This document shows, one piece after another, positions 18,529-25,568 of a DNA stretch of 64,000 bases. The DNA lies in contig NZ_CP107853.1 in NCBI RefSeq assembly GCF_036013525.1, forward strand, positions 372,001 to 436,000, written 5' to 3'. A model generated the notes under the pieces. It saw nothing but the letters and a program-made list of their open reading frames with translations. It had not been told where the DNA came from and ran no database searches. The first letter of the stretch is position 1; each line of letters opens with the position of its first letter. This stretch comes from Nonomuraea sp. NBC_00507. GTDB lineage: Bacteria; Actinomycetota; Actinomycetes; Streptosporangiales; Streptosporangiaceae. The position numbers and the translations under genes were made by a program.

Positions 18529-18835
18529 TTACAAGAACATCTCGGCAGAACAAGGCGGAGACAGCTCGCTGTGTCTCGTTGCCTTGCGGGCTTCTGCGAT
18601 GAGTTCAACGAGGTCGGCCACGCGCTTGGGGCGGGCGGCGATGGTCGCGTGGGCGGTCATGCTGTGCGGGCTGCCGCCGATGTCGACCACGGTGGCTCCG
18701 GCCTCGCGGACGACGCCGGCGGCGGTGTCACATGGGTTGTTGCTGAGCATGATGTTGGCGTCGATCCTGCCGTCCGCTACCCAGGCCAGATCAAGTGCGG
18801 CTGAGCCGAACATCCGTATGCGTTGCGTCACGGCA
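18529..18835 (-). pseudogene. truncated inositol-monophosphatase-like gene (C-terminal third)
   Basis: Reads QRIRMFGSAALDLAWVADGR onwards, paralogous to the C-terminal third of the intact gene at 24744-25568. The catalytic N-terminal part (GEEEG, DPVDGT) is absent, the WDTAAGVAIAREAG motif has become CDTAAGVVREAG (W to C and a two-codon loss), and the last residues differ. Similarity continues into 3' flanking DNA (about 18430-18545 versus 24640-24760), so a whole segment was shared by two elements. Confidence 0.8.
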
Positions 18836-18844
18836 CCCCCTTCC

Positions 18845-19177
18845 TCACGCGGCGGTGACGGCCCGAAACTCCACCGGCGCGGAGACGTCACCGTGCATCA
18901 CCACCTCGATCTCCAACGCCGCCGCCAATCGCACCATCAGTGGAATCGTCGGCATGTGCGCTCCACCCTCCAGGCGGGAGACTTGCGGCTGCGTCATGCC
19001 CGCCCGCTCGGCCAGCTCCATCTGGGACAGGCCCAGCTCGATCCGGCGGCGGTAGACAGCCGCGCCGAGTTCCTGCCCCAGGCGTGCCTCCTCCACCATC
19101 GCGGCGTACTCGGGACTCACCTCCTCACCGGCAAGCCGCTTGGCCTTGATCGTCTTCCACTTGCTATGCCCGGCCAT
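18845..19177 (-). CDS. XRE-family antitoxin (HigA-like)
   Basis: 110 aa from the ATG at 19177 (AAGGAG upstream). C-terminal HTH: YRRRIELGLSQMELAERAGM then TQPQVSRLEGG; the N-terminal helices (SKWKTIKAKRLAGEE) are typical of HigA-like antitoxins with long N-termini. It starts 4 bp after the toxin stop, the toxin-first order of higBA operons. It should neutralise the toxin and, with it, bind the palindrome at 19570-19587. Confidence 0.82.
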   Translation of the reverse strand: MAGHSKWKTIKAKRLAGEEVSPEYAAMVEEARLGQELGAAVYRRRIELGLSQMELAERAGMTQPQVSRLEGGAHMPTIPLMVRLAAALEIEVVMHGDVSAPVEFRAVTAA

Positions 19178-19181
19178 CCCT

Positions 19182-19556
19182 TCAGCTCCTTCCCTCGTAG
19201 ATCCGATGCGCGACGCCGTGCTCCAAGCCACCGGCCATGCACTCGGCCATCGCCTTGCGGGCGCGCTCCACATCGCGCGGCTGCCTGTCCCGCGTCTTGT
19301 AGAAGGCGGTCAGCAACACCACCCGGCGACCTTCCGCCAGCCAGTAGGTGAGGCGCACCGAGTGGTGTGCGATATCGAAACGCAACTCCCACAACCCGTC
19401 ACCCAAGTCGCGAGCATGACCGTACGGCATCCGATCGCCGAACTCAGCGAGCCGTTCGACGGCGGCCTCGACAGCAGCATGATCCCGGTCGGACAGAGTG
19501 TCCAGCCAAGCCTCCACCGCTGGCTCCAGCTCGATGTCGAACAACTCTTCACTCAT
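19182..19556 (-). CDS. RelE/HigB-like toxin (phage-derived Gp49-like fold)
   Basis: 124 aa from the ATG at 19556. The fold is clear from LFDIELEPAVEAWLDTL, MPYGHARDLGDGLWELRFD, VRLTYWLAEGRRVVLLTAFY and KTRDRQPRDVERARKAM. HigB-type toxins cleave mRNA on the ribosome. No ribosome site precedes the ATG; a TATACT -10 box sits at 19564-19569, so the message is probably leaderless. Confidence 0.82.
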   Translation of the reverse strand: MSEELFDIELEPAVEAWLDTLSDRDHAAVEAAVERLAEFGDRMPYGHARDLGDGLWELRFDIAHHSVRLTYWLAEGRRVVLLTAFYKTRDRQPRDVERARKAMAECMAGGLEHGVAHRIYEGRS

Positions 19557-19563
19557 GCAACAC

Positions 19564-19587
19564 AGTATATATGCCAAGCTTTGCATA
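19564..19587 (-). promoter_or_regulatory. toxin-antitoxin promoter with palindromic operator
   Basis: On the minus strand TATACT (19564-19569) is followed 8 bp later by the ATG at 19556. Immediately upstream, 19570-19587 is an 18-bp near-perfect palindrome (TATGC-CAAGCTTT-GCATA on the plus strand). Its position beside the -10 box fits autorepression by the HigA-like protein. Confidence 0.55.
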
Positions 19588-19640
19588 GCCCGATTTGTGC
19601 AAGGCGCGGCAACCATACGAGATGTGGGCAATCTGATGTC

Positions 19641-19671
19641 GGGGACCAGGTAGACGTCAAGGGCGTGCTCT
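19641..19671 (+). pseudogene. fragment of a RepSA-like replication gene
   Basis: Matches 32111-32141 inside the intact rep gene with three mismatches by eye and reads GDQVDVKGVL, the same residues as in Rep. The rest of rep is gone. It shows that interval A-B once held a rep-carrying element. Confidence 0.6.
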
Positions 19672-19823
19672 CGCCGGCGGCTCGTCGACTGCCACGACTG
19701 GGAGCGGTCCATCTGCTTGCAAGGTCCCCAAACGATCTCCAGGGTCGTTCACGTGTTCGCCGCGCTGGTTGCCAGACCTTCGGCTATTCAGGCCCCTCAT
19801 CTCAGTTCCTGGTCGTCCGTTCG

Positions 19824-19846
19824 GGTGGCTCCCAAGGTGGCTCCCA
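19824..19846 (+). repeat. 12-bp-spaced direct repeat GGTGGCTCCCA
   Basis: Two exact copies (19824-19834, 19836-19846). Tandem repeats of this spacing near an integrase remnant resemble recombinase arm sites, but the sequence differs from the other arm repeats here. The rest of 19672-19997 shows no gene. Confidence 0.3.
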
Positions 19847-19997
19847 GAAAGCCTGGTGGATCACTTGCTTGCAAAGACGCACGCCGATCTTGCTCGATCT
19901 GTGGAGACGCAGCTCACAGCGCTGATCGCGTTACCCGTGACCCCTCGCTATTCCTCCTCGTTTCCCGCCCCATCGGGCGCGCGACGGGCACGACGGC

Positions 19998-20242
19998 AGG
20001 AACGCGTGGCCGGCTATCTGCTGGTTGGTGGGTGGCACGCTGATCTCCAGTTCGCCATGATCCGGTGTGCCGATACTGCACCACGTCACCGACATCGAAG
20101 GCTTGCTCGTCGCTCCGGCGGACGATGGCGGCGTGGAGTGCGCTGGCCGATGGCCACACGGTTGCCGCACGCCTATCTAATGGGCCACTACAGGGCACGA
20201 GGACGATCCGCCTGGCCTGCTCGTTCCCGCCGGATAATCGCC
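19998..20242. repeat. 245-bp direct repeat, copy 2
   Basis: Second copy of 17231-17475. On the minus strand only the first codons of DUF5713 (VPPTNQQIAGHAF) remain before unrelated sequence; on the plus strand the integrase tail is followed by a true stop. Confidence 0.8.
20199..20237 (+). pseudogene. integrase C-terminal remnant at att site B
   Basis: EDDPPGLLVPAG followed by TAA, matching the end of the intact Int at 34225. Upstream integrase sequence is lost. Confidence 0.65.
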
Positions 20243-20277
20243 AGGCCACGCGCAGATCAACAAGCCTAGACAAGATT

Positions 20278-20316
20278 AAAGCCCAGGCACCGAATCCCCC
20301 GGTCCACCTGGGCTTT
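20278..20316. terminator. bidirectional hairpin beside att site B
   Basis: Perfect 10-bp arms AAAGCCCAGG and CCTGGGCTTT, near-identical to the hairpin at 34284-34322 next to the intact tRNA. It is a relic of the tRNA/int terminator carried with the att site. Confidence 0.7.
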
Positions 20317-20339
20317 CGCACTGAGACCGGGTGACATGA

Positions 20340-20375
20340 GAGCGGGTGACCGAACCCGGGCTGTCAGCTTGGGAA
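20340..20375. repeat. attachment site B (degraded tRNA-Gly copy)
   Basis: Matches 34331-34372 with loss of about six bases in the T-arm and small substitutions. Bases just upstream repeat part of the core (ACCGGGTGAC), a sign of rearrangement. Confidence 0.72.
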
Positions 20376-20459
20376 CTGCATCGATCAGGGCCCGATGAAT
20401 CGCTGCCGGGCAGAGTGCCGACCCTGAGTGACCGTGGTCGACCCCATCGTCACCCGTCG

Positions 20460-20480
20460 CAATGGCCCGCTAATAGCCCG
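20460..20480. repeat. integrase arm-type direct repeat at site B
   Basis: Units CAATGGCCCGC and TAATAGCCCGC, 85 bp from the core and at the same place as at sites A and C. The remaining 20481-20757 holds no supported gene. Confidence 0.5.
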
Positions 20481-20757
20481 CGATCGCCCCCCGTAACAGG
20501 GTGTTTCTCGCGTGACCTTGGTGCTGGAACTAATCCGCCCACCGGGAGCCCCGTGGCCGTCATGCCACAGAAGCAGCTCCTTCATCCCAGCCCGCGCAGA
20601 GGATTCGTACGGTCGCTGTCCCGGAAGCAAAGCCAGTGACCCTCGTTTGTAAGGGGAGCGCTTAGCTCTTGCCGGTGCGCAACCCAACCGACGGAGACCC
20701 TAGATGCTAACAAGGCGGTCGCGGCGCGGCGGGTGGATCCGAGGGAGGATAGAGGGC

Positions 20758-21018
20758 ATGAGCGGGCCTACTGGCAAGTATTCGATCACCATGCCGCGCG
20801 ACATCGCCGAGGCCGCCCGGTCCCGGAGCGGCCCTTCCGGCTTGTCCGCCTACGTCGCCGCCGCTGCCGCGCGCCAGATCGAGCGCGACAACCTTAACGA
20901 ACTCATCCAGGTCGCCGAGGCTGAGCACGGCCCCCTCACCGACGACGAGGTCCAGGCACTGCGCGACCAACTCCACCAGGCCCGGCGGGGACAGGCCAAT
21001 GGTGGACCGGCCGCATGA
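20758..21018 (+). CDS. antitoxin-like protein (ribbon-helix-helix type), VapB role
   Basis: 86 aa from the ATG at 20758 (GGGAGGATAG upstream); the frame opens at 20704. KYSITMPRDIAEAARSRSG then LSAYVAAAAARQIERDNL is a ribbon-helix-helix-like head, followed by an acidic helix (EAEHGPLTDDEVQALRDQ) suited to masking a toxin. Its stop overlaps the PIN-domain start by 4 bp (ATGA), the usual coupling in VapBC. Confidence 0.7.
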   Translation: MSGPTGKYSITMPRDIAEAARSRSGPSGLSAYVAAAAARQIERDNLNELIQVAEAEHGPLTDDEVQALRDQLHQARRGQANGGPAA

Positions 21019-21224
21019 CCCGTTCTCCCGCTGCTCCCGGCGGCACCCTTGTCCTCGACGGCGAGGGACTGGCCAAGGCCGTCCTGCGCGACCGGTCGGT
21101 CACCGCATGGCTCGCTCTCGCCCGTGCTGACGACCTTCGCGTCGTCACCTCTGCCGCCACCCTCGTCGAGGTGGTTCACCCCCACGTCAACCGGCCGGCC
21201 TCGGTTGATAGTCGATCCGGATGA
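21015..21224 (+). pseudogene. truncated PIN-domain (VapC-like) toxin
   Basis: 69 codons: LVLDGEGLAKAVLRDRSVTA then WLALARADDLRVVTSAATLV, EVVHPHVNRPA and then a foreign end. The first acidic residue (LVLD) and the second (E of TLVEVV) are present, but the second half of the PIN domain with the other metal ligands is missing. About ten codons of related sequence (RLIVDPDD) follow in another frame, so a frameshift plus deletion is likely. Non-functional. Confidence 0.72.
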
Positions 21225-21288
21225 TCGGGGCGTGTAGCGATTGCTGAAGGGCGAGTCACTACCCTTCCTCCTCGTTCAACATTTGTTG

Positions 21289-21299
21289 TACCCTGGGTA
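21289..21299. promoter_or_regulatory. short palindrome before the MazEF-like pair
   Basis: TACCC-T-GGGTA ends 2 bp before the ATG at 21302. The gene has no ribosome site, so this could be an autoregulatory site at a leaderless start. Confidence 0.35.
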
Positions 21300-21301
21300 T
21301 C

Positions 21302-21589
21302 ATGGGCACTCCAAGCACGGTGGGCTTCCGACCCACCGACGACGACAGCCGGATCATCGACTCACTTCGCCGCGAAGGCGAGTCCAACTCCGACGTGCTG
21401 CGCCGGGGACTGCGCGCACTGGAGCGCGTGGAGTGGGAGCGGCAGGCCCGTGCCGACATGGCGCGCCTGGCCGATGGGGGCGAGGACCTGTCACAGCTCC
21501 CCGACGAGTGGGAATACACCGAGGACGGCGACATCCGGATCGTCGACACCGGCATCGTGGTTCCCGCTCGCCGTGAGGCCGGACGGTGA
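21302..21589 (+). CDS. ribbon-helix-helix antitoxin (MazE-like partner)
   Basis: 95 aa. TVGFRPTDDDSRIIDSLRRE then GESNSDVLRRGLRAL is a CopG/RHH DNA-binding head; the acidic tail (DLSQLPDEWEYTEDGDIRIVD) would cover the toxin. Its stop overlaps the toxin GTG by 4 bp. Confidence 0.75.
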   Translation: MGTPSTVGFRPTDDDSRIIDSLRREGESNSDVLRRGLRALERVEWERQARADMARLADGGEDLSQLPDEWEYTEDGDIRIVDTGIVVPARREAGR

Positions 21590-21930
21590 TCCGCGGCGGC
21601 GTCTATCCAGTTGATCTCGGCGACGCCAAGCGCGGCCACGAGCAGCGCGGCAGACGCCTCGGCATCGTCGTCAGCATCTCGCAGGACCACTGGTCCACCG
21701 TGACGATCGTGCCCACGTCGACCAGTGCTCAACCGGCCAGCTTCAGGCCCAGGCTGACCATTCAGGGGCGCGAGACGTGCGCGCTGACCGACCAAATCCG
21801 CACCATCGACACCCAGTATGTCCTCGGCGGGCTGTACGACCACCTCGACTCTGTAGCCATGGGACAGGTCGAGTACGCGCTTGTTCGCTATCTCGGCCTG
21901 GACGCGAACCTCACCCTGTGGGGCAGTTGA
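21586..21930 (+). CDS. MazF/PemK-type endoribonuclease toxin
   Basis: 114 aa, GTG start in a 4-bp overlap (GTGA). IRGGVYPVDLGDAKRGHEQRG then RRLGIVVS is the MazF first hairpin; VTIVPTSTSAQPASFRPRL and CALTDQIRTIDTQYVLGG carry the Thr/Ser and Arg of the active site. A sequence-specific mRNA interferase is expected. Complete in length; appears functional inside an otherwise decayed B-C interval. Confidence 0.82.
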   Translation: MIRGGVYPVDLGDAKRGHEQRGRRLGIVVSISQDHWSTVTIVPTSTSAQPASFRPRLTIQGRETCALTDQIRTIDTQYVLGGLYDHLDSVAMGQVEYALVRYLGLDANLTLWGS

Positions 21931-21980
21931 GCACCTTGCCTGTAGTGCCCGACTTCCCGGTGTCGGAAGACGGAGGAAGC

Positions 21981-22090
21981 GGAAGCCGGACCTGTCACGA
22001 TGCGAACCGGAGCCGAAGATGCAAGTCCGAGCGGGTGGGCGATGATGACGAGGACGACCCACCCGACTTGGTTCCTGCCGAATGATCCCG
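21981..22090 (+). pseudogene. integrase C-terminal remnant at att site C
   Basis: The last 19 codons (22029-22085) read ERVGDDDEDDPPDLVPAE-stop, matching the acidic end of the intact Int. The same 110 bp recurs at 9218-9327. Sequence 22091-22145 is the contiguous version of the repeat half at 9811-9866. Confidence 0.65.
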
Positions 22091-22236
22091 AGGAGTCCTC
22101 TGCCAGGTGAACCGCACAGTTGATCGTTTTGTCAGACGGACCCAACGGCGGCTAGTGACATGCAGAGATCACGGGCTCCTGGGAAAGATCAAGGCCGAAG
22201 CCCGAATCCACCGGTCTACCTGGGCTTTCGTAGTGA

Positions 22237-22278
22237 GAGCGGGTGACGGGAATCGAACCCGTGCTGTCAGCTTGGGAA
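22237..22278. repeat. attachment site C (tRNA-Gly 3' half copy)
   Basis: 42 bp with one mismatch to the tRNA copy at 34331-34372. A worn version of the AAAGCCCAGG hairpin lies just upstream (22190-22230). Confidence 0.8.
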
Positions 22279-22363
22279 TTGCAGGGATCTTGGCTTGTGG
22301 ACGCGCTGACCTGCGACTGAGGCCGGCCGTGAGTGACCGTGGTTGACCCCTCGTCACCGCGCT

Positions 22364-22384
22364 TAATGGCACGCTAATGGCACG
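22364..22384. repeat. integrase arm-type direct repeat at site C
   Basis: Units TAATGGCACGC and TAATGGCACG, 86 bp right of the core, identical to the repeat beside the intact int gene (34236-34256). Confidence 0.65.
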
Positions 22385-22403
22385 GCGGTCAAATGCTCTT
22401 TGT

Positions 22404-22772
22404 TCAACGGAGCGGGAGCGCTCGCACTCTGATGCCTGCGGGGGCAAAGGCCACGATCGCACCCGTAGACAGGTGAGGGTCGAGGACATCAAGGTGGTTA
22501 AGGATGATATTCACCAGCTCAGGCGGTCGAAGCTCAAGGATCTCCCGCACAAGCATGACCGAGGGCTTGGTGGTACGGGCCTGAGCCAAAAGCGCGCCGA
22601 AGTCTGTATCCGCCGAGACGATGACCCGGTCGTCCGCCATGGCAAGGGCCATGATCGTGGAGTCCGGCGCACTCGTCGCTTGGAGATCGCGCACGTGCAC
22701 CGCATCGTGACCGGCCTTCGCCAGCAGTTCAGCGACGCGCGGTGAGAGGTTCTCATCAATCAGGAAGTTCAC
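22404..22772 (-). CDS. DUF5615 PIN-like protein (putative toxin)
   Basis: 122 aa, GTG start. NFLIDENLSPRVAELLAKAG, then VHVRDLQATSAPDSTIMALA and VIVSADTDFGALLA, is the PIN-like (Mut7-C-type) pattern with D6, E7 and D-x-D at the site, so a nuclease is plausible. It starts inside the stop of the DUF433 gene (4-bp overlap). DUF433/DUF5615 pairs are regarded as toxin-antitoxin-like; that role is inferred. Confidence 0.75.
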   Translation of the reverse strand: MNFLIDENLSPRVAELLAKAGHDAVHVRDLQATSAPDSTIMALAMADDRVIVSADTDFGALLAQARTTKPSVMLVREILELRPPELVNIILNHLDVLDPHLSTGAIVAFAPAGIRVRALPLR

Positions 22773-22999
22773 GCCGGCTCTCGGAGGCGGTAGAAGTGGA
22801 CGTTCGTGGAGGCCGCTGCGTATTCCAGCCCCTGCTTGATGTCCTCGCGTTCGAGGTCGGGGTAGTCCGACAAGATCTCATCGAAGGTCCATCCAGCCGC
22901 GACGAGCCGTACCACCGTCTCCACGGTGATCCGCAGCCCTCGGATGGTCGGTTTGCCTTCGAGCTTGTCGGGCTCGACAGTGATCCGATCGAAGTTCAT
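22769..22999 (-). CDS. DUF433 family protein (putative antitoxin)
   Basis: 76 aa. RITVEPDKLEGKPTIRGLRI then TVETVVRLVAAGWTFDEILS and YPDLEREDIKQGLEYAA is the classic DUF433 HTH-like fold. It precedes and overlaps the PIN-like gene, the usual antitoxin-first order. It fills interval C-D, the shortest of the array. Confidence 0.78.
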   Translation of the reverse strand: MNFDRITVEPDKLEGKPTIRGLRITVETVVRLVAAGWTFDEILSDYPDLEREDIKQGLEYAAASTNVHFYRLREPA

Positions 23000-23131
23000 G
23001 GTGTCTCCCCTCCATCTCGATACTGCCAGCTCGCACCTGTGCTAGCGACCGCGATACCACGGCGACATGAAGAGAGATGAGGAAGATCAAGGAAACCGGC
23101 CAGTGCCAGAGGCCTGGCTGAGCTTTCTGTG

Positions 23132-23173
23132 GAGCGGGTGACGGGAATCGAACCCGCGCTGTCAGCTTGGGAA
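23132..23173. repeat. attachment site D (attL of the AICE)
   Basis: 42/42 identical to 34331-34372. It covers the tRNA acceptor 3' strand, T-arm and anticodon loop; identity ends just past the anticodon. Confidence 0.85.
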
Positions 23174-23276
23174 CCGGCTACTGATCTTGGTGTCCTGAAC
23201 GGGGAGAACGGGGGTCCTGGTCAGACCGCGACGAGTGGCCGTGAGTGGCCCTGAATGACCTTGACCTGCCGTTCGT

Positions 23277-23296
23277 TCTGGCACGCATCTGGCACG
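23277..23296. repeat. arm-type direct repeat at site D
   Basis: TCTGGCACGCA then TCTGGCACG, an 11-bp period like the other sites but 104 bp from the core and with diverged first bases. The rest of 23000-23648 has no supported gene. Confidence 0.45.
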
Positions 23297-23648
23297 AGGA
23301 TCAGCTCTCCGACCTGGGATTGAAACGCACTGCGCGCACCCCGCCCGCCTCGGCCCCATTAGGACCCGCCGATCTTGAGCACTTCCCCCTCCCTGAGCTG
23401 GAGATCCACTCCAGAGGCGATTGTTGACTCGGCACTACAGACCCTCGGGCGACGCGTGCGTGTAGCGGTTGAGCGTGGTCGAGGTCGACGAAGCGGGTAT
23501 CCGGCCTGGCCTTGCCCGAATCACTGCCATACCCGCGATATACCGCCCCTCGCTAGCGTTGGCCGTGTCAACGACCCGCATGTGGCGGGCGTTTCTTGCT
23601 GCCCAACCGGCAGCATCCAAAATCGCCGCGATATCCCCAAGGAGAACG

Positions 23649-23987
23649 ATGGATTCCCGTGCCTTCATCCGAGCCGCAGCTGTGGCGGCAGCTGTGCTCA
23701 CCATGACTGTCGCCACACCGGCCGCCGCCGCTCCGGCGGCCAACGCCGCGCCCTCCTGCGTCAATGTCCAGCATGGGAGGACCTTCTACGAGGAGACCGC
23801 CTTCGGAAAGTACTATCACCACTGGGTGAAGATCACGAACAACTGCGCCAGCAAGAAGAAGCTCAAGGTGGACTGGAGGGGGGCCTTTATGCCCGACTCG
23901 AAGTGCACCACGATCAACAAGGGCAAGAGCGCAGAATTCACCAAGAACGGCAAGTGGAACGCCTACGCCGGGTGGTACGGCTGCTGA
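23649..23987 (+). CDS. small secreted four-cysteine protein (alpha-amylase-inhibitor-like pattern)
   Basis: 112 aa from the ATG at 23649 (AAGGAGA upstream). Sec signal peptide about 1-36 (AAAVAAAVLTMTVATPAAAA). Mature part is about 75 aa with four cysteines (SCVNVQHG, NNCASKK, SKCTTINKG, GWYGC end). Cys spacing, the KVDW strand and the terminal Cys resemble tendamistat-type inhibitors and related actinomycete secreted proteins. It is the first gene inside attL, an AICE cargo position. Inhibitor, toxin or surface role is undecided. Confidence 0.7.
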   Translation: MDSRAFIRAAAVAAAVLTMTVATPAAAAPAANAAPSCVNVQHGRTFYEETAFGKYYHHWVKITNNCASKKKLKVDWRGAFMPDSKCTTINKGKSAEFTKNGKWNAYAGWYGC

Positions 23988-24063
23988 GCTGACCCGTAGG
24001 GCATTCAGCTCCTCACCGGGTTCTGGCGGAGAACGCCAGCCCAGCCCGGTAGAAGACCACACC

Positions 24064-24115
24064 GAAGCTCCCGGCCGACGGCCTGCCAGCCAGCAGATCG
24101 CCGACCGGGAGCTTC
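24064..24115. terminator. long-loop inverted repeat after the secreted-protein gene
   Basis: Arms GAAGCTCCCGG and CCGGGAGCTTC (11 bp, perfect) with a 30-bp loop, 77 bp after the stop at 23987. Likely a transcription terminator; no T-run is seen. Confidence 0.45.
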
Positions 24116-24135
24116 GCTGTGTTCCGCGTCCTGGG

Positions 24136-24243
24136 CTGAAGGCGTGGCACGGCATCGCGAGCCGCTACGACAAGATGCCCGAGAGCGATCTTGCTGGCCT
24201 CCACCTGCGAGGAGCAGTGATCTGGATGCGCAGCCTCCAATGA
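24136..24243 (+). pseudogene. IS5-type transposase C-terminal fragment
   Basis: 36 codons: LKAWHGIASRYDKMPESDLA then GLHLRGAVIWMRSLQ-stop, the usual end of IS5/IS1647-type transposases (RGIATRYDK...). No start, no terminal repeats. The stretch 24244-24743 holds no gene I can support. Confidence 0.65.
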
Positions 24244-24743
24244 TCACGACTCAACACAGGCCCTAGCGGACCTCCTGCGGTGCTGACCCAGGCAGCACTG
24301 ATGCCCCGCTTTCGATGCATGATCGTTCTTGCTAGGGCACAGAGTATGGGCAGCAGTCAAATCCCGAAAGGGCGCACAGACGATCCGCTGTCTCGCTGTC
24401 TACCTACGACGACACGACCGAGTCAGCAGCCACATGCTTGGCTTCGCGACCTGAGGACACCGCTATCCGGTGAGCCGGTGCTGAGGAACGAAGCACCGGA
24501 TCGTCGATCGCCCCCAGCCACTACCTGAGGCCAGCCCACGCGTGGCGATCGTAGGGCTGCATTCGTGCGGCGGCGTGACGCTGGGGTCGGTGAGCTTGCT
24601 CAGTACGGCGGGCGCCACGATCGGCGTGGCGGTCCGTGCTGCTGCCGCCCGGGACCGGCCCCCAGGCCGCATGCCCGGGCGGCGGGCAAGCGACGGGCCG
24701 CTGTACGGCGGCGCGGCGCGCCGCCGCTTGATACCTACAAGAA

Positions 24744-25568
24744 CTATTCGGCAATGTTCCGATCGAGCACCACGGCCTTGCGGGCCTCGGCGATGAGTTC
24801 CACGAGGTCTGCCACGAGTTTGGGGCTTGCTGCGATGGTCGCGTGAGCGTTCATGCTGTGCGGGCTGCCGTCGAGATCGACCACAGTCGCTCCGGCTTCT
24901 CGGGCGATGGCGACTCCTGCTGCGGTGTCCCACGGGTTGTTGCTGAGCATGATGTTGGCATCGATCCTGCCGTCTGCCACCCAGGCGAGATCGATCGCGG
25001 CTGAGCCGAACATCCGGATGCGCTGGACACGAGCAGCGAGTTCTTGGGTCAGGGCAAGCCGTGGCCGGTTTCGCTCGTCGGCGTTCTCCCCCACGGCATA
25101 GTCACCGATCGCCACGATCGCGGTCTGCAACTCGCGGGCGTCACTTACCTGGATGGCAGATCCGTTGGCGGTAGCGCCAACATTCTCGGCCGCCGAGTAG
25201 CGAAGGTTGAGGAACGGCAGGTCGATCACTCCGAGTGCGGGCGTGTCCTTGTCGATCAGCCCGAGGGAGACACCGCAGAGCGGGATGCCGTGCAGGAAGT
25301 TGGCCGTTCCGTCCACGGGGTCCAGCGCCCACATCAGGCTGTCGCCCGGGTGGCTAACGCCTTCCTCCTCGCCGAGGAAGCCGATCTCAGGTGTCTCGCG
25401 GGCCAGGAACTCCCGTACGGCATGTTCTACGGCGTAGTCCACCTCCGTCGCCATGTCCCGATCGCCTTTGGCGGTGACAACGCCGGGAGCCTTGGTGCGG
25501 ATGATCTCGCTGGCGATCGACACGGCCCGCTCAGCGATGGGGAGAAGAGTCCTGGCGTCGATGGTCAT
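24744..25568 (-). CDS. inositol-monophosphatase family phosphatase
   Basis: 274 aa from the ATG at 25568, overlapping the upstream gene stop by 4 bp. Metal-site motifs are complete: FLGEEEG, WALDPVDGTANFLHG and the C-terminal WDTAAGVAIAREAGATVVD. It hydrolyses a small phosphate ester (inositol phosphate, histidinol phosphate, PAP or similar). It forms an operon with the DUF5919 regulator inside the AICE. A decayed paralogue at 18529-18835 shows that a second element of the lineage carried it too. Substrate undecided. Confidence 0.88.
   Translation of the reverse strand: MTIDARTLLPIAERAVSIASEIIRTKAPGVVTAKGDRDMATEVDYAVEHAVREFLARETPEIGFLGEEEGVSHPGDSLMWALDPVDGTANFLHGIPLCGVSLGLIDKDTPALGVIDLPFLNLRYSAAENVGATANGSAIQVSDARELQTAIVAIGDYAVGENADERNRPRLALTQELAARVQRIRMFGSAAIDLAWVADGRIDANIMLSNNPWDTAAGVAIAREAGATVVDLDGSPHSMNAHATIAASPKLVADLVELIAEARKAVVLDRNIAE

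Noticed and set aside
19147..19177. YebC-like start (MAGHSKWKTIK) of the XRE antitoxin
   Set aside because: Only about ten residues match; the rest is an HTH antitoxin.
22237..22278. tRNA-Gly copies at A, B, C and D as tRNA genes
   Set aside because: Each lacks the 5' half (D-arm and 5' acceptor strand), so no cloverleaf can form; they are att sites.
24013..24240. 75-aa minus-strand ORF (MEAAHPDHCSS...)
   Set aside because: It is antisense to the transposase fragment and crosses the hairpin; no support as a protein.
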